From positions 62,001 through 126,000 of the forward strand of contig VGDX01000003.1 of the NCBI GenBank assembly GCA_016869535.1: a stretch of DNA of 64,000 nt. The letters are read 5' to 3'. Of the stretch, positions 56,716 through 64,000 are shown piece by piece. The notes below the pieces were generated by a model. The model was not told the DNA's origin, did no database searches, and worked only from the letters and a program-made list of their open reading frames with translations. The position numbers were made by a program, and so were the translations under genes. Origin of the DNA: Alphaproteobacteria bacterium (lineage in GTDB: Bacteria > Pseudomonadota > Alphaproteobacteria > Rhizobiales > Methyloligellaceae). Each line of letters begins with the position of its first letter. The stretch's first letter is position 1.

Positions 56716-57924
56716 ATGCCCCCATTTCCACCCGAAGATCCGGTCCAGGCCCTGGTCCCGCATACGCTGCAGGAGCCTTTGCGCGGAAGCGGTAGCGGGC
56801 CATTGGCCGGACTTACCTTCATGGTCAAGGACCTGCTCGCCATTCGCGGCCATAAGGTCAGCAACGGCAATCCGTGCTTTTACCGGCACGCCGAGCCGGC
56901 AGTGGAAACCGCTTCCGCGATCACGCGCCTGATCGATGCGGGAGCAACGCTCACCGGCATCACCATTTGTGACGAGTTCTTTTACAGCCTGCTCGGCAGC
57001 AATGTGCATTACGGCCAGCCGGTCAATCCTCGCGCGCCGGAGCACGTCACCGGGGGTTCCTCTTGCGGCTCGGCGGCTTCGGTCGCGGCATCGATGTGCG
57101 ACTTCGCGCTTGGCTCCGATACCGGCGGCTCGATCCGCGTGCCGGCCTCCTTCTGCGGGCTTTATGGCTTACGCCCCACGCACGGACGGATTTCGCTCTC
57201 CGGCGTCACGCCCATGGCGCCGAGCTACGATACGGTCGGCTTCCTCGCGCGTGACGCGGCGCTGTTCCGCAAAATCGGCCATGTGCTACTCGAAGGCGAA
57301 CGTAACGAGGCGCCGGTCGAACGCGTAATACTCGCGCACGACTTCTTCATTCATTCCGAGGCAAGCTCGGATCAGGTGTTGTGGGCGGCGCTCGACAGGA
57401 TTGGCAGCGCGCTGCCTAAGCCTGAACACAAAGTCATTGCGGGTGAGGATATTGAGGAGTGGCGCAACGCCTTCCGCATCATCCAGGGCTTCGAGATCCA
57501 GTCCACCCTGCTCCCGTTCGTCGAGACTCATGCCGACGAGGTCGGTCTTGCTCCCGCCATTGCCGAGCGTTTCGAGACGGCTGCAAAGATCACGCAAGCC
57601 GAAGCCGAAGCGGCGCGCCGCAAGCGGGATGAAATCACCGAGTCTCTTCGCGCGATGGTGATGCCGGGCACACTGATCGTGCTGCCCACGACACCAACTC
57701 TGCCGCCCGAGCGCGACATCCCTGACGGTGTATCCTTCTTCGAATTCCGCAGCCTCACTCTCGGCCAAACCTGCCTTGCCGGTCATGCCGGCCTGCCGCA
57801 AATCTCTATTCCTGCGGGCGTGGCGGCGGGCTGTCCGGCCGGATTGTCATTCATCGCCTGGCCGGGCGGCGACGAGGCGTTGCTCGACCTCGCCGTCAGA
57901 CTCATGCCGCTTCTGAAGGTTTAG
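56716..57924 (+). CDS. Amidase-signature family hydrolase
   Basis: The 402-residue protein has the amidase Ser-cisSer-Lys triad: Lys38 in FMVKDLLA, the cis-Ser in GGSSCGSAASVAA (about 112-124) and the nucleophile Ser139 in DTGGSIRVPASFCGLYGLRPTHG. The start MPPFPPEDPVQ (56716) is chosen. It is shorter than GatA and lacks its C-terminal features, so it is likely a hydrolase of a small amide or ester; the substrate is unknown. It is divergent from dapF. Confidence 0.9.
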   Translation: MPPFPPEDPVQALVPHTLQEPLRGSGSGPLAGLTFMVKDLLAIRGHKVSNGNPCFYRHAEPAVETASAITRLIDAGATLTGITICDEFFYSLLGSNVHYGQPVNPRAPEHVTGGSSCGSAASVAASMCDFALGSDTGGSIRVPASFCGLYGLRPTHGRISLSGVTPMAPSYDTVGFLARDAALFRKIGHVLLEGERNEAPVERVILAHDFFIHSEASSDQVLWAALDRIGSALPKPEHKVIAGEDIEEWRNAFRIIQGFEIQSTLLPFVETHADEVGLAPAIAERFETAAKITQAEAEAARRKRDEITESLRAMVMPGTLIVLPTTPTLPPERDIPDGVSFFEFRSLTLGQTCLAGHAGLPQISIPAGVAAGCPAGLSFIAWPGGDEALLDLAVRLMPLLKV

Positions 57925-58460
57925 CGCGGGAGCAGCCCCGGCGTTATCTCGCCGTAGTCCGTGTCGCGGACGAACTCAAGGCTGATAAAAGCTATGGCGG
58001 CGGTGATGACATTGGCGGCAGCGATCAGCCGGAACGCCCGCCGATCGATCTTAAGTCTGTATCCGTATCTGTAGACCGCGAGTTCCACCGCGAGATTGAT
58101 GGCAACCGCAATGATGAAAGTGAGAAGCCAAGCTGTCAGGCTGAAGGTGGCCCAACCGATTCCCGCGCCGAGGCCTGATGTGCGGAGTCCGAGCTCCATG
58201 AACAATCCGGCATAGGGCAATGCATACAGTCCAAGCACGGCGGTGACCGCATTGGCGCCAATCGTCGCCCACAGCGCATCGAGCGCGCCGAGCCGGAAGG
58301 CGCGCTGCACGAAAAAGAACTCGATGACAATCGAAACGGCGATGATCCACCAGGCGAGCAGCCGCCCGGCAAGGATAGCCGCCGGCCAGATGACATTGGC
58401 GTGGGCAGGCTCGGAGACGATCGCCAGCAGGAGTGCCAGGACCAGGATTCTGAGCAGCAT
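57921..58460 (-). CDS. Membrane protein of unknown function
   Basis: I do not recognise this 179-residue protein. It starts at MLLRILVLALLLA (58460); an upstream frame to 58616 is not protein-like. An N-terminal signal-like helix (1-22) is followed by about four more helices (30-50, 62-85, 100-130, 140-175) with AILAGRLLAWWIIAVSIVIEFFFVQRAF and AVELAVYRYGYRLKIDRRAFRL. It overlaps the convergent amidase gene by 4 bp. Confidence 0.75.
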   Translation of the reverse strand: MLLRILVLALLLAIVSEPAHANVIWPAAILAGRLLAWWIIAVSIVIEFFFVQRAFRLGALDALWATIGANAVTAVLGLYALPYAGLFMELGLRTSGLGAGIGWATFSLTAWLLTFIIAVAINLAVELAVYRYGYRLKIDRRAFRLIAAANVITAAIAFISLEFVRDTDYGEITPGLLPR

Positions 58461-58622
58461 CGGCCGAAATCTCCCTCGCTTGCCCCCATTTGTTGGCAGG
58501 ACAGGGCTCGATACGGCAAGAGAAATCCGTGGCTTCCCTTGACTTCCGGGGCTGCCTCGCCGACATTCCGGCCGAAATTCAAGGCAGCTCGGTTCGAGAG
58601 CCGCCGCCCTGCACATTGTTGA

Positions 58623-58664
58623 TTTGTCGCGCTATCGGCCTCTGGCCTACTTGAGTGCGACAAA
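58623..58664 (+). ncRNA. Hairpin copy 1 of a tandem structured element upstream of ffh
   Basis: Outer arms TTTGTCGCGCT (58623-58633) and AGTGCGACAAA (58654-58664) form an 11-bp stem with one G-U. Inside are GGCC/TCT/GGCC and the single-stranded TACTTG. The inner sequence from CGGCC to TTGAG is identical to copy 2 at 58,727. This stretch lies in the 324-bp gap before ffh. Confidence 0.5.
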
Positions 58665-58726
58665 TAACGAGGAGGCAGGGGGGTTAACACCCGACAGCGC
58701 GTCGCGCCCTCGGGTGCATTTTCGTT

Positions 58727-58758
58727 TGCGCTACCGGCCTCTGGCCTACTTGAGCGCA
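58727..58758 (+). ncRNA. Hairpin copy 2 of a tandem structured element upstream of ffh
   Basis: Outer arms TGCGCT (58727-58732) and AGCGCA (58753-58758) form a 6-bp stem around the same core as copy 1 (CGGCCTCTGGCCTACTTGAG). The outer stem differs from copy 1 but stays paired, so the fold seems conserved. It ends 26 bp before the ffh ATG. The 62 bp between the two copies hold a third hairpin, CACCCG/CGGGTG (58689-58716). The rest of 58,461-58,622 shows nothing I can interpret. Confidence 0.5.
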
Positions 58759-58784
58759 TAGTGGTTGGAGACTGAGAAGGACTG

Positions 58785-60275
58785 ATGTTCGAGACCTTAT
58801 CGGAACGCCTGTCGGGCATTCTCGACAAGCTGACTCGGCGCGGCGCGCTGAGCGAGGCCGACGTCGCCGAAGCCATGCGCGAGGTACGCCGCGCTCTGCT
58901 CGAGGCCGATGTGGCGCTCGACGTCGTGCGCGACTTTACCGAGCGGGTGAAGGAAAAAGCCGTCGGGCAGGACGTGGTGCGCGCGATCGCGCCCGGCCAA
59001 ATGGTCATCAAGATCGTGCATGACGAGCTCGTGCGCACGCTCGGTTCGGACGCGCAAGGCATCGATCTTGCCGCCACGCCGCCGGTCACCATGATGCTGG
59101 TCGGTCTGCAAGGCTCGGGCAAGACCACCACCACGGCGAAACTCGCCAAGCGGCTCAAGGCCCGCGACAAGCAGAAAGTGCTGATGGCCTCGCTCGACAC
59201 GCGGCGTCCCGCGGCGCAGGAACAACTGCGCGTGCTCGGCGAGCAGACCGGCGTCGCCACGCTGCCGATTATCGCCGGCGAAAACCCGGCACAAATCACC
59301 GAGCGCGCCATCAAGGCGGCGAAGACCGGCGGCTACGATGTGCTGCTGCTCGATACCGCCGGCCGCACGCATATCGATGAAGAGTTGATGGCGGAGGTCG
59401 CCGCGGTCGAGACGATCGCGCAGCCGCACGAGACTCTGCTCGTTGCCGACGCGCTGACCGGACAGGACGCGGTCAATCTCGCCAGGAATTTCGATGAGCG
59501 CGTGGCGCTGACCGGCATCGTGCTGACCCGCGTGGACGGCGATGGGCGCGGCGGCGCGGCACTCTCCATGCGCGCCGTCACCGGCAAGCCCATCAAGCTG
59601 ATTGGCGTCGGTGAAAAGCTCGACGCGCTCGAGGAGTTTCACCCCGAGCGCATTGCCGGACGCATTCTCGGCATGGGCGACGTGGTCGGCCTGGTCGAGA
59701 AGGCGATCGAAACGGTCGAGATCGACAAGGCGCAGAAAATCGCCGCCAAGGTCAAGAAAGGCGCCTTCGATCTCGAAGACCTCGCCGAACAGCTCAAGCA
59801 GATGCAGAAGCTCGGGGGCATGGGCGGTGTGCTCAACATGCTGCCCGGCATCGGCAAGGTGAAGAAGCAGCTCGACGCCGCCAACCTCGACGACCGCATC
59901 CTGAAACGCCAGCAGGCGATCATCGGCTCGCTGACCCGCGCCGAACGCAAGAACCCGAAATTGCTGAACGCTTCGCGCAAGAAGCGGGTGGCGTCGGGTT
60001 CCGGCACATCCGTTCAAGACATCAACAAGCTCGTGAAGATGCACCGGCAGATGGCCGACATGATGAAATCCATGGGCAAGAAGCGCGGCATGTTCAGCAG
60101 CCTGTTCGGCGGCGGTCCAGCGCCTGAGATGCCGGCGGAGCTGCCTTCCGGGGGCTTACCGCCCATGCCGCCTGGCGGATTCCCTGGGCTGAGTGGACTA
60201 CCGCCCGGACTGCCTGGACTTCCCGGCGGTCTGCCGCGTGGTCTGCCCGGCCTGCCCAAAGCGAAAAAGCGATGA
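58785..60275 (+). CDS. ffh: Signal recognition particle protein Ffh
   Basis: Ffh binds SRP RNA and signal peptides of nascent membrane proteins. The 496-residue GTPase has the N domain (1-90), P-loop GLQGSGKTTTTAKLAKRL (about 106-123), DTRRPAAQEQLRVLG, DTAGRTHIDEELM, TRVDGDGRGGAALS and GVGEKLDALEEFHPERIAGRILGMGD. The methionine-rich M domain (about 310-440) is followed by a Gly/Pro/Leu-rich tail (about 445-496). It starts the ffh-rpsP-rimM-trmD-rplS operon. Confidence 0.96.
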   Translation: MFETLSERLSGILDKLTRRGALSEADVAEAMREVRRALLEADVALDVVRDFTERVKEKAVGQDVVRAIAPGQMVIKIVHDELVRTLGSDAQGIDLAATPPVTMMLVGLQGSGKTTTTAKLAKRLKARDKQKVLMASLDTRRPAAQEQLRVLGEQTGVATLPIIAGENPAQITERAIKAAKTGGYDVLLLDTAGRTHIDEELMAEVAAVETIAQPHETLLVADALTGQDAVNLARNFDERVALTGIVLTRVDGDGRGGAALSMRAVTGKPIKLIGVGEKLDALEEFHPERIAGRILGMGDVVGLVEKAIETVEIDKAQKIAAKVKKGAFDLEDLAEQLKQMQKLGGMGGVLNMLPGIGKVKKQLDAANLDDRILKRQQAIIGSLTRAERKNPKLLNASRKKRVASGSGTSVQDINKLVKMHRQMADMMKSMGKKRGMFSSLFGGGPAPEMPAELPSGGLPPMPPGGFPGLSGLPPGLPGLPGGLPRGLPGLPKAKKR

Positions 60276-60303
60276 AAATCAAGCAAATAGGAGTAACTAA
60301 GCA

Positions 60304-60828
60304 ATGTCCTTGAAGATCAGACTGGCGCGGGCCGGCGCCAAGAAGCGACCTTTCTACCGCATCGTCGTCGCCGATTCGCGCAGCCCGCGCGACGGCCGCT
60401 ATATCGAGAAGCTCGGCACCTACGATCCGCAGCTGCCAAAGGGCTCGCCGGAACGCATCAAGTTCTCGGAAGATCGCGTGAAGCATTGGCTCGGCGTCGG
60501 CGCGCAGCCGACCGACCGCGTGCTGCGCTTCCTCGACACGGCCGGCCTCAAGAAGCGCGAAGCAAGAGTGAACCCGGAAAAGGGCAAGCCGCGTCAGAAG
60601 CGCCTCGATCGCGAGGAGGCCAAACTGAAGGCCGTTGAAGAGAAAGCCAAGGCCGCGGCCGAAGCTGCTGCCGCCCCGCCGCCTGCTCCCGAGGAGCCGG
60701 CTGCCGAGGCTCCGGCGGAAGAAACTCCCGCAGCCGAAGCGACCGCCGAGGAAGCGGCGCCTGAAGCTGAAGCCGCTCCTGCCGAGACGGCTCCCGCCGA
60801 AGCCGAGCAACCAGCCGAATCGTCTTGA
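60304..60828 (+). CDS. rpsP: 30S ribosomal protein S16 with Ala/Pro/Glu-rich tail
   Basis: S16 stabilises the 30S body. The first about 85 residues are the S16 domain ([54 protein letters not shown]). The remaining about 85 form a low-complexity alanine, proline and glutamate tail, so the 174 residues are nearly double the E. coli length. Such tails occur in other members of this order. It is followed directly by rimM. Confidence 0.96.
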   Translation: MSLKIRLARAGAKKRPFYRIVVADSRSPRDGRYIEKLGTYDPQLPKGSPERIKFSEDRVKHWLGVGAQPTDRVLRFLDTAGLKKREARVNPEKGKPRQKRLDREEAKLKAVEEKAKAAAEAAAAPPPAPEEPAAEAPAEETPAAEATAEEAAPEAEAAPAETAPAEAEQPAESS

Positions 60829-61334
60829 GCGCGGAGGGCGATCGCGTGCTGATGGGAGAGATCGGCGCGGCGCAGGGTCTCAAGGGCGAGGTGCGCCTCC
60901 GTTCTTACACGCAGGAGCCTGCGGGCATTGCCGCCTATGGCGCGCTCGAAGACGATAAGGGGCACGTCATCGAGATCGAGACGGTGCGTGTCACGCCGAA
61001 AGCGCTGATCGCCCGCATCAAAGGCGTGACCACACGCGAAGCGGCCGAGGCGCTCACCCATACCAAGCTCTACCTGCCACGCGCGCGTTTGCCGGAGAGC
61101 GATGCGGAGGAATGGTACTACGCCGATCTGATCGGGCTTGCCGTCGTCGATAACACCGGAGTGATGATCGGTACGGTCGCCGCCCTGCATAATTTTGGCG
61201 CCGGCGATATTCTCGAGATCGCGCCTGTTAGCGGCGACGCCAATCTGCTCGTGCCGTTTACATCGGACACGGTGCCGGAGGTGGATATCGAAGGCAGACG
61301 GCTGACCCTCGTGCCGCCGGAGGAAATCGAATGA
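60825..61334 (+). CDS. rimM: Ribosome maturation factor RimM
   Basis: RimM helps 16S rRNA processing with S19. The 169-residue protein has [22 protein letters not shown], the RimM PRC-barrel segment [12 protein letters not shown] and [12 protein letters not shown] 60825 is used because it overlaps the rpsP stop (TTGA) and gives an N-terminus of family length. GTG 60846, 7 bp after GGAGGG, is a strong alternative. It overlaps trmD by 4 bp. Confidence 0.93.
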   Translation: MSAEGDRVLMGEIGAAQGLKGEVRLRSYTQEPAGIAAYGALEDDKGHVIEIETVRVTPKALIARIKGVTTREAAEALTHTKLYLPRARLPESDAEEWYYADLIGLAVVDNTGVMIGTVAALHNFGAGDILEIAPVSGDANLLVPFTSDTVPEVDIEGRRLTLVPPEEIE

Positions 61335-62029
61335 CCTGGCGCGCCACGCTCCTCACCATCCTGCCCGAGATGTTTCCCGGCCCCCTCGGCGCAAGTCTCG
61401 CCGGCAAGGCTTTGGCTGAAGGCAAATGGGCACTCGACCTCATCGACATCCGCGACTTCGCCACCGACAAGCATCGCTCGGTCGACGACACGCCGGCGGG
61501 CGGAGGCGCGGGCATGGTCATGCGCGCCGACATCGCCGCTGCCGCCATCGACATGGCCCGACACAGGGCGGCACCCGAGACCCCCCTTCTTTATCTTTCC
61601 CCGCGCGGCCAACCGCTGACGCAAGACCGTGTTCGCGAATTGGCAAAGGGGCCCGGCGCCATCCTGCTCTGCGGCCGCTTCGAAGGCATCGATGAGCGCG
61701 TGCTGGAAGCCTGCAATATCGAGGAGGTATCGATCGGCGATTACGTATTATCCGGTGGTGAGCTTGCTGCCATGGTGCTGATCGACGCTTGCGTCAGGCT
61801 GCTTCCAGGCGTGGCCGGAAACGAAACCTCGCTGGCCGAGGAAAGCTTCGCCGAGGGCCTGCTGGAATATCCGCATTATACGCGGCCGCGCGAATGGGAA
61901 GGCCGGGCCATCCCCGAGGTGCTGCTGTCCGGCGACCACAAGGCCATCGCCAAGTGGCGTCGCGAACAGGCGGAAGAGCTTACCAAGTCGCGCCGGCTCG
62001 ATTTATGGGAGAAATCCAAGCGTCGCTAG
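61331..62029 (+). CDS. trmD: tRNA (guanine37-N1)-methyltransferase TrmD
   Basis: TrmD methylates G37 of tRNA with SAM through a knotted SPOUT fold. The 232-residue protein has [41 protein letters not shown] and the SAM-knot [23 protein letters not shown] (about 134-156). It is coupled to rimM (ATGA); rplS follows 142 bp later. Confidence 0.96.
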   Translation: MTWRATLLTILPEMFPGPLGASLAGKALAEGKWALDLIDIRDFATDKHRSVDDTPAGGGAGMVMRADIAAAAIDMARHRAAPETPLLYLSPRGQPLTQDRVRELAKGPGAILLCGRFEGIDERVLEACNIEEVSIGDYVLSGGELAAMVLIDACVRLLPGVAGNETSLAEESFAEGLLEYPHYTRPREWEGRAIPEVLLSGDHKAIAKWRREQAEELTKSRRLDLWEKSKRR

Positions 62030-62171
62030 GCGCCAAAGCCATCGACAAGGCCGCCCCGCTGGGCTAGGAAACCCCCGCGCGCATATCGCGTGCACCATCA
62101 GGATCAATCAAAAAGAATGGCGTTCGCTGAAGGCCGCAAGGCCATGGCAGGCGCCCGGAAAGGTGAAAGTC

Positions 62172-62906
62172 ATGAATATCATCGAGCAGCTCGAAAAAGA
62201 GCAGGCCGCGGAACTCGCCAAAAAGCGGAAAGTCCCCGAATTCGCCCCCGGCGATACGCTGCGCGTCAACGTCAAGGTGGTCGAAGGCGAGCGCAGCCGC
62301 GTGCAGGCTTATGAGGGCGTGTGCATTGGCCGCTCGGGCGGCGGCATCAACGAGAATTTCACCGTGCGCAAGATTTCCTACGGCGAAGGCGTCGAGCGCG
62401 TCTTCCCGGTGCATTCGCCGATGATCGACTCGATCGAGGTGGTGAGACGCGGTCGCGTGCGCCGCGCCAAGCTCTATTATCTGCGCGGGCGGCGCGGCAA
62501 GGCGGCGCGCATCGTCGAGCGGCAGGAGACAAAGGGCAAGAAGGCGGAAGCCTTCAAGGGTTTCACCAAGCCCAAGGGCACGCCCGATGATCTGAAGCTC
62601 ATTCCGGGTGTCACGCCGGAGCTCGAAAAGAAACTCAACAAGGCCGGCCTGATCAAGTTCGAGCAGATCGCCAACCTCTCGGACGACGAGATTGCCTGGC
62701 TCGACGAGGAGCTCAAGCTCGGCGGCGTTATCGAGCACGATAATTGGTCGGCCAAAGCCGTCGAACTGATGGCCGAGACCACCGCCGACGAGGTCCCCGT
62801 CGTGGAAGAGGAAGAAGATGCTGCTGATGCCGAGGCAGCCAAGCCCAAGGCCAAGGCCGAAAAACCAGCTAAGGCCAAAGACGCCAAGAAGCCCAGAAAG
62901 GGTTAG
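62172..62906 (+). CDS. rplS: 50S ribosomal protein L19 with C-terminal helix-hairpin-helix extension
   Basis: L19 sits at the 30S-50S interface. The first about 125 residues are a normal L19 ([56 protein letters not shown]). Residues about 139-198 form an extra helix-hairpin-helix-like domain ([17 protein letters not shown], then [17 protein letters not shown] and DNWSAKA) of the kind seen on L21 and NuoE in Rhizobiales. An acidic then lysine-rich tail ends it. ATG 62172 follows AAAGGTG. The total is 244 residues against about 115 in E. coli. Confidence 0.93.
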   Translation: MNIIEQLEKEQAAELAKKRKVPEFAPGDTLRVNVKVVEGERSRVQAYEGVCIGRSGGGINENFTVRKISYGEGVERVFPVHSPMIDSIEVVRRGRVRRAKLYYLRGRRGKAARIVERQETKGKKAEAFKGFTKPKGTPDDLKLIPGVTPELEKKLNKAGLIKFEQIANLSDDEIAWLDEELKLGGVIEHDNWSAKAVELMAETTADEVPVVEEEEDAADAEAAKPKAKAEKPAKAKDAKKPRKG

Positions 62907-62953
62907 CGCAGGGCCTCTTTTCACGCATCACGACCTCGACTGGAGATGCCTTC

Positions 62954-63457
62954 ATGTCGCTCACGATGTATCAGGCTTCGATTCCCGTGTTTGTGCGCAT
63001 GCTCGGGGTCTTGTCCAAGGTCCTGGACAAGGGCGCGGCCTTTGCCGAAGCGCGCAAGATCGATCCCGCCGTGCTCGTCAACGCCCGCCTTGCCCCCGAC
63101 ATGCTCCCGCTGTCTCGGCAGGTGCAGATTGCGAGCGACATGGTCATGCGGGGGGCGGCGCGTCTCGCCGGCGCCAGTTTTCCCAACAATCCCGACACGG
63201 AGGCCAGCTTCCCTGAACTCAAGGAGCGCATCGCCAAGACGCTCCGCTTTCTCGACGGGATAACTGCCCCGGAGATCGACGGCAGCGAGGAACGGCAGAT
63301 CAGCATCAAAGTGGGCGACCAGGATTTGAACTTCAAAGGGCAAGACTATCTGCGGTATTTCGTGCTGCCGAACCTGTATTTCCACGTGATCGCTGCCTAT
63401 CTCATCCTGCGCCACAACGGCGTCGAGCTTGGCAAGCGGGACTTCCTCGGTATGTGA
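62954..63457 (+). CDS. DUF1993 protein
   Basis: The 167-residue protein matches DUF1993, a small alpha-helical family of unknown function related to DinB-like four-helix bundles: MSLTMYQASIPVFVRMLGVLSKVLDKG, ARLAPDMLPLSRQVQIASDM and FVLPNLYFHVIAAYLILRHNGVELGKRDFLG. GGAG precedes ATG 62954. It lies between rplS and leuC and may be its own unit. Confidence 0.85.
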   Translation: MSLTMYQASIPVFVRMLGVLSKVLDKGAAFAEARKIDPAVLVNARLAPDMLPLSRQVQIASDMVMRGAARLAGASFPNNPDTEASFPELKERIAKTLRFLDGITAPEIDGSEERQISIKVGDQDLNFKGQDYLRYFVLPNLYFHVIAAYLILRHNGVELGKRDFLGM

Positions 63458-63474
63458 TGTTTTGGGGGTTTGTA

Positions 63475-63517
63475 AACCGGGGCTTGAGGCGCTATCTCAT
63501 GCCTAACAAGCCCCGGA
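63475..63517 (+). promoter_or_regulatory. Strong hairpin upstream of leuC
   Basis: CCGGGGCTTG (63477-63486) pairs perfectly with CAAGCCCCGG (63507-63516), with an inner AGGC/GCCT pair and a 10-nt loop. No T-tract follows on either strand. It ends 19 bp before the leuC ATG, so it may terminate the DUF1993 transcript or act as a leuC leader. Confidence 0.4.
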
Positions 63518-63535
63518 AACGCGCCGTAACTGACG

Positions 63536-64000
63536 ATGACAAGGCCCCGCACCCTTTACGACAAGATCTGGGACGAGCACCTCATCCACGCGGCGGATGA
63601 CGGCACCTGCCTGATCTATATCGACCGCCATCTCGTGCATGAGGTGACGAGCCCGCAAGCTTTCGAGGGCCTGCGCATGGCGGGCCGCAAAGTGCGCGCG
63701 CCGGAGAAGACGCTTGCCGTGGTCGACCACAATGTGCCGACCACCGACCGCTCGAAGGGCATCGACGATCCGGAATCGGCGCTGCAGGTGGCGACGCTCG
63801 CCGACAATGCCCGCGAGTTCGGCATCGAGTATTACAACGAGCTCGACCGCCGCCAGGGCATCGTACATGTGGTCGGGCCCGAGCAAGGCTTCACCCTGCC
63901 CGGCACGACCATCGTCTGCGGTGACAGCCACACATCGACTCACGGCGCGTTCGGCGCGCTGGCGCACGGCATCGGCACGAGCGAGGTCGAGCATGTGCTG
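63536..64000 (+). CDS. leuC: 3-isopropylmalate dehydratase large subunit (5' part, cut by window edge)
   Basis: LeuC with LeuD isomerises isopropylmalate in leucine synthesis. The frame is open from ATG 63536 ([17 protein letters not shown]) to the right edge, giving 155 codons. It has [26 protein letters not shown] and the aconitase-superfamily segment [27 protein letters not shown]. The cluster cysteines lie beyond the window. Confidence 0.95.
   Translation, partial: MTRPRTLYDKIWDEHLIHAADDGTCLIYIDRHLVHEVTSPQAFEGLRMAGRKVRAPEKTLAVVDHNVPTTDRSKGIDDPESALQVATLADNAREFGIEYYNELDRRQGIVHVVGPEQGFTLPGTTIVCGDSHTSTHGAFGALAHGIGTSEVEHVL

Noticed and set aside
58623..58758. Interpreting the ffh-upstream hairpins as the SRP (4.5S) RNA
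   Set aside because: The conserved GGAA-tetraloop symmetrical/asymmetrical loop region of SRP RNA is absent.

Overview
The window looks like chromosomal DNA of an alphaproteobacterium of the order Hyphomicrobiales (Rhizobiales). Base composition is GC-rich. The gene orders are typical of that order: tlpA-like/argH with lptM-lysA-DUF4175, ftsEX-ydcF-plsC, hisC-tyrA divergent from metXW, ccmABCDG beside acnA, and ffh-rpsP-rimM-trmD-rplS before leuC. The genus cannot be read from the sequence. Nearly all genes are intact housekeeping genes in short, often overlapping operons. I see no tRNA, rRNA, insertion sequence, prophage or CRISPR array.

Layout. 1-5,000: a 5'-complete PQQ sugar dehydrogenase carrying an RTX repeat (cut by the left edge), a TlpA-type thioredoxin, arginine and lysine biosynthesis. 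5,100-13,300: DUF4175 envelope protein, hpt, a zinc-ribbon/DUF3426 protein, ftsEX, ydcF, plsC and an orphan small gene with a full CtrA box. 13,300-22,700: polyhydroxybutyrate genes (phaR, phaA, phaB), cupin, gloB, a methyltransferase, metW/metX, hisC, tyrA, chaC. 22,700-26,700: rpmF, mtgA, a prenyl synthase, DUF1345, ispG. 26,700-30,400: a zinc-uptake operon read leftward (zur, a 42-residue membrane microprotein, znuC, znuB, znuA, a VanZ-like gene). 30,400-33,500: a LuxR regulator divergent from a serralysin-type RTX metalloprotease, the only clearly accessory-looking region. 33,500-46,100: cydAB with an FNR/FixK box, a secreted GH3 enzyme, a YnbAB-like phospholipid module, tesA with its divergent ABC exporter pair, a Bax-inhibitor-1 protein and DUF2794. 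46,100-50,000: an apparent small RNA gene, DUF1223, acnA. 50,000-58,500: ccmABCDG, yciB, ftsY, mtaB, dapF, amidase and a membrane protein. 58,500-64,000: ffh and the ribosome/tRNA-maturation operon, DUF1993 and the start of leuC.

Common themes. Many genes serve envelope and respiration (cytochrome c maturation, bd oxidase, phospholipid synthesis, peptidoglycan enzymes). The SRP pathway is represented by both ftsY and ffh.

The least-explained items are non-coding. They are a promoter-to-terminator small RNA at about 46,271-46,424, a pair of covarying hairpins upstream of ffh, a leader with two competing 5' arms before the Bax-inhibitor gene, and a possible cis element before leuC. Among proteins, the 42-residue zinc-operon peptide and an L19 with an appended helix-hairpin-helix domain stand out.
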